NCBI RefSeq assembly: GCF_041296385.1 | Contig: NC_091016.1 | Location: 19,381,497 to 19,445,496 of the forward strand | DNA length: 64,000 nucleotides | Direction: 5' to 3' | DNA from: Aphelocoma coerulescens | Lineage: Eukaryota > Chordata > Aves > Passeriformes > Corvidae | Part shown: piece by piece, positions 1-11,890 of the stretch | How positions within the stretch are numbered: position 1 is the stretch's first letter | Layout of the letters: the number at the start of each line of letters is the position of its first letter | The notes under the pieces: model-generated | The model's database searches: none | Told to the model about the DNA's origin: nothing | The model's input: only the letters and a program-made list of their open reading frames with translations | Position numbers and translations under genes: made by a program

Positions 1-1659
1 TTCGTTTACAAATGGTATCAGACTCAGATTAATTTTCTTTCCCACCACTACACAGAGTCCAAAACCAGCAACTATACCTGTCTCCCTGCTTCTTTTTCCC
101 CTTCCTTTTCCTCCTATCCCCTTCCTAATTCCTCTGCTGTTTTCAAGAAAGCTGTAGTTTCTTGTTTTGTAATAAATTTATTCTTATAGTACTTAAGTAG
201 TTGAGATGACTTTTGTCTATGAATCCATTCTGCAAGTTTCTGAAAGCTAAACTACACATTTTTTGTTTTCATTAATTTTAGTGCAGAAATGATGCAAAAC
301 TTCATCCAAAAACATCACTGATTTCATTAGTCATTAAAAATAAAATCCAGTAAACAACCTATTAAGAAATGGCGTAAAGACAACTATCATCCAAACCTCC
401 AAACCAGCTACATCCAACTGGCAGTGGGAGGGCAGAAGGGATGCTAATACACTAAGGGCACATCATCAAGAATTTTTTATATTAACTAGAAAGGTCTTAA
501 ATGTAGGTAAAGGCTCCAAAATTAGAGATCACCTTGCTGACAAACATCCACCGTGTACAGGCATTTCATCTGCACATTTAACGAGTACTTTTTAAGTTAA
601 ATCTTGCTTAAGGGAATTACGTATTTCAGTGAGAGCTGAGCAAGTCAAGATTTCAACATAGGTCAAATGTTAGTAAACAAACGTGAACCAATGACCTGAC
701 CTGGACAACATCCCTTCAAGCTTGTGATGATTACCATGTTAAATACAGATATATAAATACCAGCTCTCAGTCTGTGACAAGTAACAAATCCAGCCAGTTT
801 TTGTCATCTTCTCTGCTGGGCTTTGAGATGCAATTTCATTTGTCCTCACACACTTGGCAACCACACCTGAAACTCACTTGTCATTGTTAAAATCTATATA
901 CAAACAATAAGCTCTGCATCTCTAAATATTTCTGTAACTACGGAAGTGAAAGTAGCAGATGACAGAAGCCTCCAAATAGTATTTCTAAAGACTACTTTAG
1001 AAAAAGAGAGCAGCACTTAAAACTGACAGTTTTTGTTTGTCGCACAACACGACTTGAATTCAGCCATCCAGAATGAGGCTCTATATAAAAATATACATAT
1101 AGGGTTATATATAGCAGTCACATATAGTCACGTGAGGGAATGTTTACAACTAGGGAGCAAGTTCCCTCCCTTTCAGCCATCAGTCATAAACATTAGTCAA
1201 GCTAATGGTTAATCTAGAGCCATTAGTTGCTGACATCAAGAGTTGTTCTGTGATACCACTTTGGAAAGAGCCCTGCCCTGTTTCTCTCTCATAAGACCGT
1301 GTGTACTTGCTTTGTTATTCCCTCTGTCTAACCCTAAACCTGTGTTTATTGTTTAGAGAAACCAAAGACAAATAATTTATTAAATTCTACGGCGTTATCA
1401 GTCCAAAACACGGCCTTCATTCTTAAATAAACACGCTGGATTAATCTAATCTAGATCTGCTTGCCCAGTACAACTGAAGGCTGTGCACATAGTAACAAAT
1501 GAAGCAAACAGACAACAGTCTTCGCATTCCCTTTTGCTTTGACTCAGAACCTTTCCCAGAGTGGAAAAGAGCCGGCAGAATTATTTCAGCTCCCTGGGAA
1601 TCCATACTTCCAGGGGGAAAACCCCAACCGAAGCACGAGCAGGCGAATGTGTCTCGCTG
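1..1659. other. AT-rich non-coding DNA, probably first intron of a leftward gene
   Basis: No open frame, RNA gene or recognisable repeat is seen. The stretch lies to the left of a CpG island whose best splice donor points leftward, so it would be intron 1 of that gene if the first-exon call is right. An AT-rich run of TATA-like words lies near 1080-1125 and is followed by a CACGTG E-box near 1130. This is inference from the neighbouring promoter. Confidence 0.35.
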
Positions 1660-2870
1660 CTGAGCGAGCCGCGAGCACCTCCACAAAGCAAACAACCACT
1701 GCGGCTGGATCTGTGACAGCTCCCCGCGGGAGGCACCTGTCTGGCGGGGACACGGGGCTGCTCCGCCGGCCAGCGCTCAGCAAGCAGCACCCTCGCACGG
1801 GGAGAGGGGCGATGCGTCAGGCGGCGCCGCCACCCCCCGTGCGACCGGGCAGGGCGGTTCAACCCCCGCGGCCGAGCCCGGGGGCGGCGCTGGGGGGGGC
1901 GCCGGTGCCTGTGCCAGTGCCTTTCCCGGTGCCGCGCACACACAAAGCCGCTCGCGCGCGGGGGCGGTCCCCAGCCCGGCCCGGCCCGCGCGCCGTCACG
2001 GGGGCGCGCGCAGCCAACCGGGGCCGGCCCGGCCCGGCCCGTCTCCCCCCCCCCCCCGCCACTGCCGCCGGGCGCTGCCGGGAGCGCAGGAGCCCTGACA
2101 ACAAACAGCAGGAAACAGCTGACGGGGAGGCACCGCCGCCGCCTCCGCCGCACCGAAGGGCCGTGCCCGGGGCCCACCGCCGCCCCCTATCCCCGAGCCG
2201 CCCCGCCGCCCCCGCTCCTGCACCGGGCCTGGGCACGGCCCCGCGCCCACCCGCCCGGGGCTCCGCACGAGAACCGGCCCGAAAAGTTGCCCAGTGCCGG
2301 GCCGGGGGAGGAAGTTGTGTTGGCGGCGACGGGGAGGGGGTGCTCGGTGCCGGCCCCCGCCGGGAAGGCTGGGCGGCGCTGGGAGACGCTGACGAACAAG
2401 GGGACGCGGTGGGGGAAGGCCGGTGCTTTGTGGCGGCGCCGGGTAACGCACCGGATCAGGCAGGGCCGGCCGCTGTCCCTCTCCGCGCCCGCCGCCGGAC
2501 CGGACCGGAGCGGCTCGCCCGGGGCTCCGCCGCGGCCCGACAGACATAGCGCCGCGGCGCGGAGCGGCGGTCGCCACCTCCCTCCCCAGCCGCCCCGGCC
2601 TCCCCGGGTAGCGCGGGGCGGGTGCGGCCCCCGCCCGGTTACCTGGCGCCGGGGAGCTGCGGCGGCGGCTCCGTGCCCGGTGTCTCCCCCGCCCTCCACG
2701 GCCCCGGCGCTCCGGATCGGCCGCGCGGCTCCGCCCCACCGTGGCCCCGCCCCCGCGTGTCAATCAGCGCCGCGAGGCCCCGCCTCCCCGCGGCCCCGCC
2801 CCCTCAGGGCTGCGGAGGCTCCGCCCCTCCCCGGGTCGCCTCACGGCCGCGCCCGGCAGGGCACGCCGGG
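1660..2870. promoter_or_regulatory. CpG island promoter
   Basis: About 1.2 kb of very GC-rich, CpG-dense sequence with sharp edges stands out from the AT-rich surroundings. It contains many GC boxes (CCGCCCC/GGGGCGG), especially at 2740-2840, and C-runs near 2046-2057. Islands like this mark the 5' ends of broadly expressed or developmental vertebrate genes. The densest GC-box cluster lies just right of the candidate leftward first exon, where its core promoter would be. Long open frames on both strands are expected at this GC content and have no recognisable protein features, so I do not call them genes. Confidence 0.85.
2643..2760 (-). other. Candidate non-coding first exon of a leftward gene
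   Basis: On the minus strand the sequence reaches CCAG|GTAACC, with the exon ending at 2643 and the intron starting at 2642. This is the best 5' splice site I see in the island. The roughly 100-bp GC-rich stretch before it (rightward on the plus strand) has no ATG in a good context, so it would be a 5' UTR exon. The right edge is a guess based on the GC boxes upstream. The rest of the gene would be beyond position 1, so its identity cannot be read here. Confidence 0.45.
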
Positions 2871-2872
2871 TC

Positions 2873-3450
2873 ACAGAGTCACAGAATCGCAGAATTAGAG
2901 TTATAGCATCGCAGAGTCACAGAATCATCGAATCATCAAGGCTTGAAGAGGCCTTTAAGATCATCCAGTCCAATCGTCCACTCACTACTACCACGGTAAC
3001 CCCTAAATCACTAAACCACACCTCCCAGCGCCAGGTCCAGAAGCCCCTTGAACATCTTAAGGGGTAGTGACCTCCCAGGACAACCTATTCCAATGCCTCA
3101 GCAGCCTAACAATGAAAATTTTTTTTGTCTAATCTGAATCTCCCCTGTCTCAGTTTGAGGCCATTTCCTCTGGTCCTGTCACTGCAGACACGTCAGAAGA
3201 GACCGGCCCTCGCCTCCCTACAGCCTTCCTCTCAGGTAATCGTGGAGAGCAATGGGCTCTCCTCCAGGCTGAGCAACCCCAGCTCCTTCAGCTCCTTCCC
3301 CACAAGGTGTGTTTTCTAGACCCTTCACGAGCCTTCTTGCCCTTTGTTGGACACACTGCAGCGCCTCAATGACCTTTCTAAAATGAGAGGCTCAGAACTG
3401 AGCACAGTACTCCCAGCAGTGCTGGGGATGGGGGTCAGGGCAGTGCTCAG
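2873..3450 (-). mobile_element. CR1 LINE fragment, 3' end, antisense
   Basis: The left end is a run of degenerate CACAGAATC/CATAGAATC units (2873-2935), the reverse complement of the ATTCTATG repeat that ends avian CR1 elements. It is followed by recognisable antisense CR1 3' sequence: AAGATCATCCAGTCCAA near 2960, a GAGGCCATTTCCTCTGGTCCTGTC block near 3158-3181, GGCTGAGCAACCCCAGCTCC near 3268, and the GGACACACTGCAGCGCCTCAATG block near 3349. The copy is 5'-truncated and diverged. It sits immediately upstream of the CpG-island promoter. Confidence 0.9.
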
Positions 3451-3454
3451 TGCT

Positions 3455-3560
3455 GCAGCCCAGGTGTTGGGGAGCCGGGGTCGGGGCCAGAGTTGGAGAT
3501 GGAGCCAGGCCTGGAGCCAGTGTCAGAGCCAAAGCTGGAGCCTTATGGCAGCACTCAGCC
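3455..3560. repeat. Imperfect short tandem repeat (GGAGCC/CCAGAG-like)
   Basis: The words GGAGCC, GGGCC, CAGAG and GGAG recur with rough six-base spacing just beyond the truncated end of the CR1 copy. It is a degenerate simple repeat that opens several frames rich in Ser, Gln and Trp by chance. Confidence 0.45.
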
Positions 3561-5480
3561 CTTCCCCATCTGCCAAGTCCCATTTTGGAGGCACTTGTCA
3601 GCCACTGCCCTGAGCCTGCTGCCCTCCTCTCCCCCATCTGCCTCTACCAGCCTCCCAGACCCCCTTGCCCCCCTCACAGCCCTGGCAGAGATGCCCACTA
3701 TTGGGGGAGTCAAATGCCAGAGCCACATAACACCTCCCTGCACTCCTAGAGCACATTGCCATAGACCTGGCTGGGAGGAAGGGGAACCCTGCCTCCAGGC
3801 ACCTGCATTCCCAGGGATTTGGCCTACCCTGGCTGTGAGCTACACCATACTATGGGACTCTGTGAGGCTTGGAGGCGTAGAAAGGCACAGAGATGATTGT
3901 CAACCACATACCCACCTCAGTGAAACTGCGAGTCATGCTGCTTGCAGACTTTCAGGCCATTCCTATTGATATCTTTGTGTGATATCTTAAGCACTGCCCA
4001 CTGTGGACATGAAAGATCAGAGGAGAATGAGGCAAAGTGTGGCCCCTCTTGGCTATTGTTTGCAAGAGCTATCAGTTCCCTACCAGTTTTAAGTGCTCAC
4101 AGATTGCCTCCTTGGCAAGTAGTGCTCTTGGACAAAATACAATGAAAAAAAATCCTTTTGAGTTGTTGGTTATGAAAAAGAGATGCAAAAAGGTGTTTAT
4201 TCCTTCTATAGGGCATGCAATTTTAAGGATTTCTGTTCTAGAGAAAGAATTTTCATTCCTGGGTCTATCCCTGTGGTATCGCCGGACGAGCTGCGGTAAT
4301 GGCAGGAAGGAATGAGTCAGCAGGACTCTTCTGTCATTTCACACAGAGGCAAAGGGGCACGTCTGTGAATGTACAGCATGCAGGACATGCTTACACACCC
4401 AGCTGTTCTTCAGCCTGTGTCTTGTGCATGGATTTTTTTATGAAAAGTATTGATGAGGTAGAAGGATACACAACAGCCTGTGTGAGGATAGACAGTTGGT
4501 GACAAGTCAACATCAATGTGCTAAGAACTGCTGTTTGCTTTGGACAGACCTCCAGAAAATCAGATCTGTTCAATATGGTCAGCTCTGGCCTGATCCTGAG
4601 TAGAGCTGAGCATTGACATTTCTCACTGGCCTCTCATCAGCCTCTCTTTAGATCATGCAAGGGGAGTGAAAGGTGTTAGAGCAGTCCATCAGCCAGCAAT
4701 CACCACTTAGTTAATGGCACAGGGACAGCAGAAGTACTGAGAATATTAGAAGGAAGCCATAACACTGTGCCTAGGGTCCCATTTACCACCAGCAAATGGA
4801 GGAAATAGCTGGTCTAACATGCCCTGTTTGTTAACAGGCTGACCTGATCTGCTGCTGATCCTCACTGGGTAACCATGAGCTGTGTCCCTGGTGGATCTGC
4901 TCCGTCTCGTCACACGAGCTATACAAAGGTCCAGGTCTTACTCATCTCTGCACAGCTCCCATGGAGATCACCATAAACAAAGGCAAAACAGAGCAGAAAG
5001 AGAGTCAAAGCAGTGGTGCTTTAGTCAGCACTGGTGACTGGGTCTTATCTGGGTCCCTGTGAGCTCACTGCTCTGCTCTGCTGCTGAGGCATCTGCATAT
5101 CACTGGGCAAGCTAGTTCTTCCTGCCTCATTCTCCCTCTGTAAAAGGGGGAGAGCGATGCTCCCTGCCTTACTGGGAGGTTGCTTAAGTGCTCTTCTCCA
5201 GTCCAGGAATATGGAGGGGTTGTATGTCTGAATATTGCAAACATCACAATAATACTACCATGAAAACAAAGCAAAGCCCAAACCGATGAATAGAATTAAA
5301 TTCTCAGCAATAAGAAGGGTAGCTGTACCAATCAGAGAGAAACCAAATTGACCATGAGACAAGCAGAGAATGGATTAGCCTGTGCTTGACAGATGGTGCC
5401 AGGGACTGATGTTTTTATTTCCCTCGCAGAGGAGCTTAGAGGAAGGGGGGTAGGGGAGGGTGAGGTAGGGCACGTTTAAT
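3561..5480. other. Non-coding interval, nothing recognised
   Basis: No convincing exon, RNA gene or repeat family is seen. Short open frames have no conserved-looking motifs. A CpG-poor, single-copy type of sequence. Confidence 0.4.
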
Positions 5481-5489
5481 AGAACAAAG

Positions 5490-5680
5490 CAGCAGGCTGT
5501 AGCAGCTCTGCTGAAAAACACTAAAAATACCAAAAGCAATTTCCAATTAGCTTGTAAGGGACATGCTACGTATCAGCTACAGGGTGAAAAACAGGATCAG
5601 CAGTATTGTACCACATGGCACTTTTAATTTTCGAAGCAGCCTGAAAACACTAATTAATTCTCCTCTGACACAGGGAAATG
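5490..5680. promoter_or_regulatory. Possible conserved non-coding element
   Basis: Homeodomain-type cores are clustered: CAATTAG near 5545, TTTTAATTTTC near 5622 and CTAATTAATTC near 5650. The segment has a few retained CpGs. This composition is typical of amniote enhancers, but conservation cannot be seen from one sequence. Confidence 0.2.
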
Positions 5681-8600
5681 CAGTGCAGTCAGCAGTTTGT
5701 TCCTTTACTTCTTATGCCAGGTTTTGGGAAGACCCTGGGCCTTTTCCACAGCTGATTCATATCACAATAGCTCATATTACTCTGGAGGAGCTAGTCCTCT
5801 CTGCAGCACTACTGAGCAAAAAAGTGTGTTAGATCTGGAACTGAATGAACCAGAGAAAGGGGAGATGCCCACATCCAACACCCTTAGTAAGACTCACCTT
5901 TAATATTTGCCCCATCTAAAGCCATTTTTCAGTGCTGTGAGCGACTGTATAGGAAGCATTTCAGAGAAAATTGGGTAACTGAGGAATTAATCACTATCTC
6001 AGACAGAACTGTGTAGTGAAACTCAAACACCAACATATTGATCTAATTAAAACCTGTGACACAACTTCAGTGGAATTCAGCAGGACCTGGGTACACCCCA
6101 CTGAATGAGTGTCAGGGCTTGGGGGCTGCTTGTGCACGTCTTCTCTCTTTAAAAAGAAAATGTTACAGCTTGGTGGTTTTTGCTCCTGCTCCATCCCCAG
6201 AACCACTAATACTTTTTTGGTACACTTGTGGATTCCTGTGTGGCAAAGTTAAGCCTACCAAACCAGGCATGCCTGAGGTGGGACAATGATGCAGTGGGAT
6301 TTTCCATTGCTGTTTCTTCCATGCCCAGGATTTCTGGCAGCAGAGAGGAGGCAGCTGAAATACAGAGCCAGGCTTGCAGGCTGTGATCTCTCTGGGAGAC
6401 AGCGTGACTCCTTGCTGCCCCCTCTATGCCTTCTCAGCTTTGCCTCGCATCAAAGGCTGGGTTCATCCCACGAGCTGCTCTTGTTATTTGGCAGTGGCTA
6501 CTGATAGCCTGTGTTTTTCAGAGGAGATGGTACAGCCTGCGGCTTCATTCTCATAAGGTAAGCCTACTGACACACACAGAAATGTAATTGTCTTTCATTT
6601 GATATCACAAACAGACACTTACTGCTTTTGGCTCACCTGAAAGCTGACATAGGCACAAGTGCTACTTACAGATACTTTTTCAGATGGCTGTATTTTTGCC
6701 AGGGGAAATTATTTGTACAGTTAATCTCAACATCAAAAGATGAAGGTCAGTGGAGAAGCAGTCCCTCCATACCCTCTCCATAATGACAGAGCTGGTCTCG
6801 TTACTCTGTCACCATACCTAGTAGCTGTTGGCCAGATTTTAAAAGGTGCTTAAGTGTAACACCCCAAAAGACCCAGGAGCCATATCAGAGAAAGTACTTA
6901 ATGTCCAAAGAGGGACTTTGAATTTCCGTGCCATTATTAAGACATCAGGAATGGAGCCAATAAGCAGGCCTGGTGCCAGGGAGTGCAGAGCGCTCTCCTG
7001 CAGACACGAGGAGTCATCGCTGTGCACACGGCAGCTCAGGGAGGTCGGCAGACGGACACAGAGTCCCCTGGAGCCAGGCACTGTTGCAGCGAGCCTCACT
7101 GCCATGCCCTAGCAGAGAAAGCACGTTGCTAAGTAGGATGGGTGGTGATATAAACATATCAAAGTGGAGCAGGGATCTTGCAGGGTTTTTTCATTGCTAA
7201 GCCTTATCTTTTTGGTCCTCCATGGTGGAGGACAGTTACTGAAATAAGGAGGACTTTCAGGTTTTAGTCTACAAATTCTGTCCAATGGCATGCTCTGCAA
7301 GATCACATATGTTATCACTTTCCTTTGGGGGAGATTTTGTCAGGTGTCCAACTCATGGATGACAGCCATCTGATTATGCCACTTCCTCCACAAAAAGGCT
7401 TGGTTTGATGCTCATGTGTCTGAGTGGAGGGAAGATGCCATGGGGTGGTGGCCCACTGACCCAGCTGATGCAATGAGCCAGCTGCCAACTCGCCTGTATT
7501 TTATAGGAGGTGATTTCAAGGGAGCTTTTATCCTCAGCTGAGAATTTAAAGCTGGAACTATTCCCCTGGCACAGAAAAACATCACAACAGCTGTCTACCA
7601 GGAGATAAACATTTTGGGGGAGAGCAGCTACTCCAACGCACGTGGACTTCATCAGACAGTCTGGGCTGTCCCTATTGTTTGTGAGCACTGGGTGAGAACA
7701 AAGACAGATTGGGCTAGAAAGGGCCCCACGCAGAGACATTCAGAGCCTGTACAGAACAGGACACTTTAATATCTGCACTGGATTTCTGGGTTTTTTTTTA
7801 TATAAGCAGAGGAATCTACTAACTTGGGAATGTATAAATGTACACACACCTGAGGCCCAGATGAATTCCCATAACTGTTTCTTTTTTGGTTGCACTTGCC
7901 AAGAGATGAAACTGGTTCGTTACAATTGTCACTTCACAGACAGGGGAGTGAGAAGAAATCTTTGTAGCATTGTCAGTCTTTTCCATTCGCTGTTCCTGGA
8001 GCTCTGGGTGGAGTTTCCCAGCTACAGTCAACACAGCATTTCCTCAAAGGTCTTGAAGCTGATTCAGTATTGCTTTCAGTCTTTTAACAGTACCACCCCC
8101 TGCTTAGGAGACACACTTCTGAGTGTCACAGGTGAGCCTGTTTAAAGGAAAACAGCCAGCCCCACTCTAGGCTTACTACTCTCTTTTGTTCACAGATATC
8201 TACCCAAAGATATTTATTAAAGATGCTAAATTCAGGAGGAGCAGAGTGAAAAAGGCAAGCAGAGCCTGAGGGAAGAAACAGGTGGTCCACATTAAAAGGG
8301 GAGACAGGAGATGCAAGGGAAGGGAACAAGACATGGAAATCCACCCAATAAACAGCTTCATCCATTCCACTGAAATGGTGGGGTAGACACAAGTTTTGTG
8401 ATGCTTTTGACACCCTAATAATCCTTGGTCGTAGTGAAACAGTCCAACAGTGAAGGCACAATGCATGTGAGACCAGGAGGAGAGCTCAGCAGATGTGTGT
8501 CCATGTTTAACACCAGTCTCCAGGATGGAGAAACGTTGACAAGGGAGGCTTCACATCTGGTTTCTGTCGGGCCACGACACGTGGGTGGCACCACTCCCTG

Positions 8601-11225
8601 CAGGGACAGTGTGTTTCAGCAAGTGAAGCCTGTGAGAGGAGCTCACACCTGAGGAAACAGAAAACGCCCAGCTCCCCTTCAGCAAGTGCTTCAGAGGTCT
8701 GCGAGGGGGCTGTCTCTCAGAGCCCAGCTGTACAGCTGAGTAAACAGTAACGTGTTTGCCTCTGGGGCAGCCTAGGAGAGATGATCCGTAGTTTCTTCCT
8801 GAGACCTCCACAGAAGTGAGAAAGGATTACTTTCATTCCCAGGTACAATAGTAACAAAAAGGAGGAAGCTCTCTGCAGGTCTTACGTCGGAACACACAGT
8901 ATCACGCACGCAAAGATTTTCAAGTACTTTGCTAAGATGAATAAGCAGTGCAGTTCTTGCTGCAGAGATAAAAATTAGGAGCACAAGGGAGTACAAGCAA
9001 GTGATCTGAAGTCCTTTGTCCTGCCGGAGGGGGGATGGCAGGGTAAGCCAGGAGCACAAGGCAAAGAGTCTTCAAATTGTTTGCTTTCCTGGCTCCATTT
9101 TGGAAGAAAGCCCAAAGGAAGGATGCTTGAGGGTTTTCATGTGGCCAGTTGCTTATATGGTGAGTAATGTAATTATTCAGTACATGTGACTGGCCTTGCG
9201 CAGGGCAGGCTCTGAGTTACACTAGCAAGGGACTTTTAGTAAAGGCAGCCTGAGTCACTCATAAGCCAGTGAAATAGGTGAGAACAAGAAGAATAAGAAT
9301 TACTACAGGTTTAAACTCAGATTTGCTCACAAAACTGTAGCACTCATGTAAGCAACCCACAATATGCCTAATTCAGTTTTCCTATTTCACTGGGACTCCA
9401 CATGCAGATTGCTCCCATTTGGCAGAGGTAAGCAAGTTCCCTTCCCAGGTTTGCAGGAGGTGACGTGAGGGGGATATTTGCCTTCACACATGATTATGCA
9501 TCAACAGGTGTAACACAGGCAGGCAACAGGGCATCAACAGTGCAGGGAGCTGAGCTGCAGCAGTGACTGCTTGGTATGGGACCTGAACACTCAGCAGAGC
9601 ACAGGATGGAGGGCAGGTCAGGCTAGGTCCTTGAAGAGGAACTCTTTAGGGGAAGAGGTGGACACTCCATGCATTTTGAGGGGGAAGAAAGCAGGAGCAA
9701 AGCAAAAAACCACCCCAAGTAACTTGCCAGTAAAGCATGGAAGAATATTGCATCATACTGTTGTTGCATCATTATTAATCAAGCTTCTAGGCATCTGCTA
9801 GTGTGACAGCCATTTATTATTATTGCAATGTTTAGACAGATTTCTAAAAGGCATCATGTAGGTGCCTCACTCCTGTTCATTTCAGAGAGACTTAGGCAAT
9901 AGGGACTTAGCTCATAGTGCAGCCTCAGCCTGGAATGTGGGAGGCTAGATGAAATGATCACCCCTTCATGAGCCTCTAAACAGCAAAAAACAAATGGATT
10001 TTCACAGGTGCCCTGTTAAACTCTAGACCAATCAATCTAGTTTGGAAAGACTCATTAGACTGAACTAATTAACCACTCTTAGCCCTTGAAAGCCACATGG
10101 TGGAAAACAGCCTCCAGAGTATTTGCCAGGGCACAGCAATGGCCTCATGTTCCCAGAGGGCAGGCAAGCCAGCAGCTGGAGACAGTGCCAGCACAGGCAG
10201 TGCCCTCAGGGATGGCACATAGTCCCACTAGACCTAAACACAGCCCTGGTGAGGCCAGTCAGTGCAGTTAAGGTCTTTGAGTGCCCTCAGAGCCATGGCT
10301 ATATGTTAGAGTTAAAATGGTATCACCAGCCGAGGAAGTGGATGAATAGGAACAGATTCATTTGAACTTCTTGCAGTACAGAACTTATGCTGGAATTTCC
10401 TAATTCTTGTTTTTCAAAAACTCAACTATTATAATTTAGTGTGACTTTTCTCCATGGAAATGTACTGACCTCAGTCTGGTGGAATCTCGGGTTCAAATCT
10501 GATCAGTTAGCAAGAGAAACATGTCTGATCTCATTCCAGTTCTTTGCAGATTTTTGACCAAAAAATCATGCAGACACTTGACAGCTTCTAATTCACTTTG
10601 GGGAGATCCAATTTTAGATAGTTGAGAACAAACTAATTCAAGAAGAATCACATCACAAGGACCGGGATGCTTTTAAACTTAATACTCAATTGACCTGTGT
10701 TTTCCTCTTTTCTTGTCTCCCGGTATCAATTCAGTAGTGATCTCACTGAGCCCTTCCATGCTTCTCCTCCCCTGACAGATAAAATCTGGTAGTCAAACCT
10801 GCTGGGGATTTGAGCTTTGTCTGGGGGTTGGGTTTTTTCTTCCCTCGCTACCTTAAGCTGAGGAGCAAACTCAGAAGTTCACAGAGTGCAGACAGTGTAA
10901 CTGCCTGTGGGCAAAGGGAGCTGGTTTCTCCCAGGTCATGTAAGTCACGAGCAAATGTGTTTCTGTTTGGAATACTTGTGGGTAGCTCCCAAAGGAATAG
11001 ACCAATGCAGTACGCCTTCCCTCAAAATAGTGAGCAAAGAAGATAAATCCAGTGACACTTACACATGAAAAAATAGGAACTAATGAAACACAAAGAACAG
11101 CTCAGAACTAGGGGCAGGAAAGCAAAATGACAGAGCCAAGAAATGGATTTAAAAAATAAGTCGGTCAAATCAGCTTGAAACACCAGTAAAAGCTTTCTTT
11201 CCCTGGCAGGTTCACTTGCGCACCT
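5681..11225. other. Non-coding interval, nothing recognised
   Basis: No coding exon or repeat family was recognised. Paired frames near 6840-7110 and one near 7374-7739 are the longest; neither shows codon-like structure or family motifs. Short A/T homopolymers occur (for example near 7792). Confidence 0.4.
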
Positions 11226-11229
11226 AATA

Positions 11230-11890
11230 AGTAACTGAGAGTTGAACCATGTGTCAGGCAGGTGAGTTTTCTGGGGTTGTTAATTATCCCCGGTTCCTGA
11301 AGGTGCTATTAGTGGCTGTCGATAGCGTGTGACGCATCACTCCTGCCTACACCCCTGACTTCAGGGACAGTGATGCACACATGAGCCACGTTAAGTTGCC
11401 ACACAGCCCTCCACGGGCAGCCCACGTGTGCTGGCTCACTGTCACTAATCCTTGTCGTTCGCTGCTGCAAAAGGAACACGGTGGCTCTCGGGGCAGGGGG
11501 TGGGTGTCACTGTGCAGTGACTCACTGTGTGCCCCTCCCCGCCCCTTCTCGGTGCGCAAACACAACTGGGACCGAACAAGAGATGGTTGTTAAATGATCG
11601 ATTTAAGTTAATCAAGACTTCATTAATCGCGGATTTTTATCTTGGGTGACCTGGGAGATTTTCTTTTGTGTGGCATAGCTCCGTCTACAATTGACTCATC
11701 GCACTTGAGGGCAGATGATACTTAGCCCCGTCCTAGCTATTAAATTACTGCTCTGCAGCTTGTTTGTTTAATGTGTTCCCCGGTTCTTTGGCCCAAATCC
11801 ACAGTCTGCTCGTTCATTTGCCTGTAGGCAGGGGCAAGTTCCACCTCGGAGTCAGCTGTTCAACACAACAGTCTGGGTAGTACTGGGGCA
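11230..11890. promoter_or_regulatory. Candidate enhancer / conserved non-coding element
   Basis: The segment keeps far more CpGs than its flanks without being a CpG island. It has two exact AP-1 sites, TGACTCA at 11518-11524 and 11692-11698. Paired homeodomain-like words (GTTAAT near 11279, TTAATCAAG and CATTAATCG near 11608-11630) and CACGTG near 11424 are also present. No open frame fits. The combination suggests a regulatory element under constraint. Confidence 0.35.

Noticed and set aside
2161..2190. CTCF-like site in the CpG island
   Set aside because: Only the GGGGGCGG half of the core matches; the CCA side does not.
1539..2549. 336-codon plus-strand open frame, the longest in the window
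   Set aside because: It lies almost wholly in the CpG island, where stop codons are rare. The translation is Pro/Arg/Ala low-complexity, and overlapping long frames occur on the other strand.
2187..2699. Minus-strand frame spanning the candidate first exon
   Set aside because: It has no ATG start and runs across the CAG|GTAACC donor into intron-like sequence; explained by GC content.
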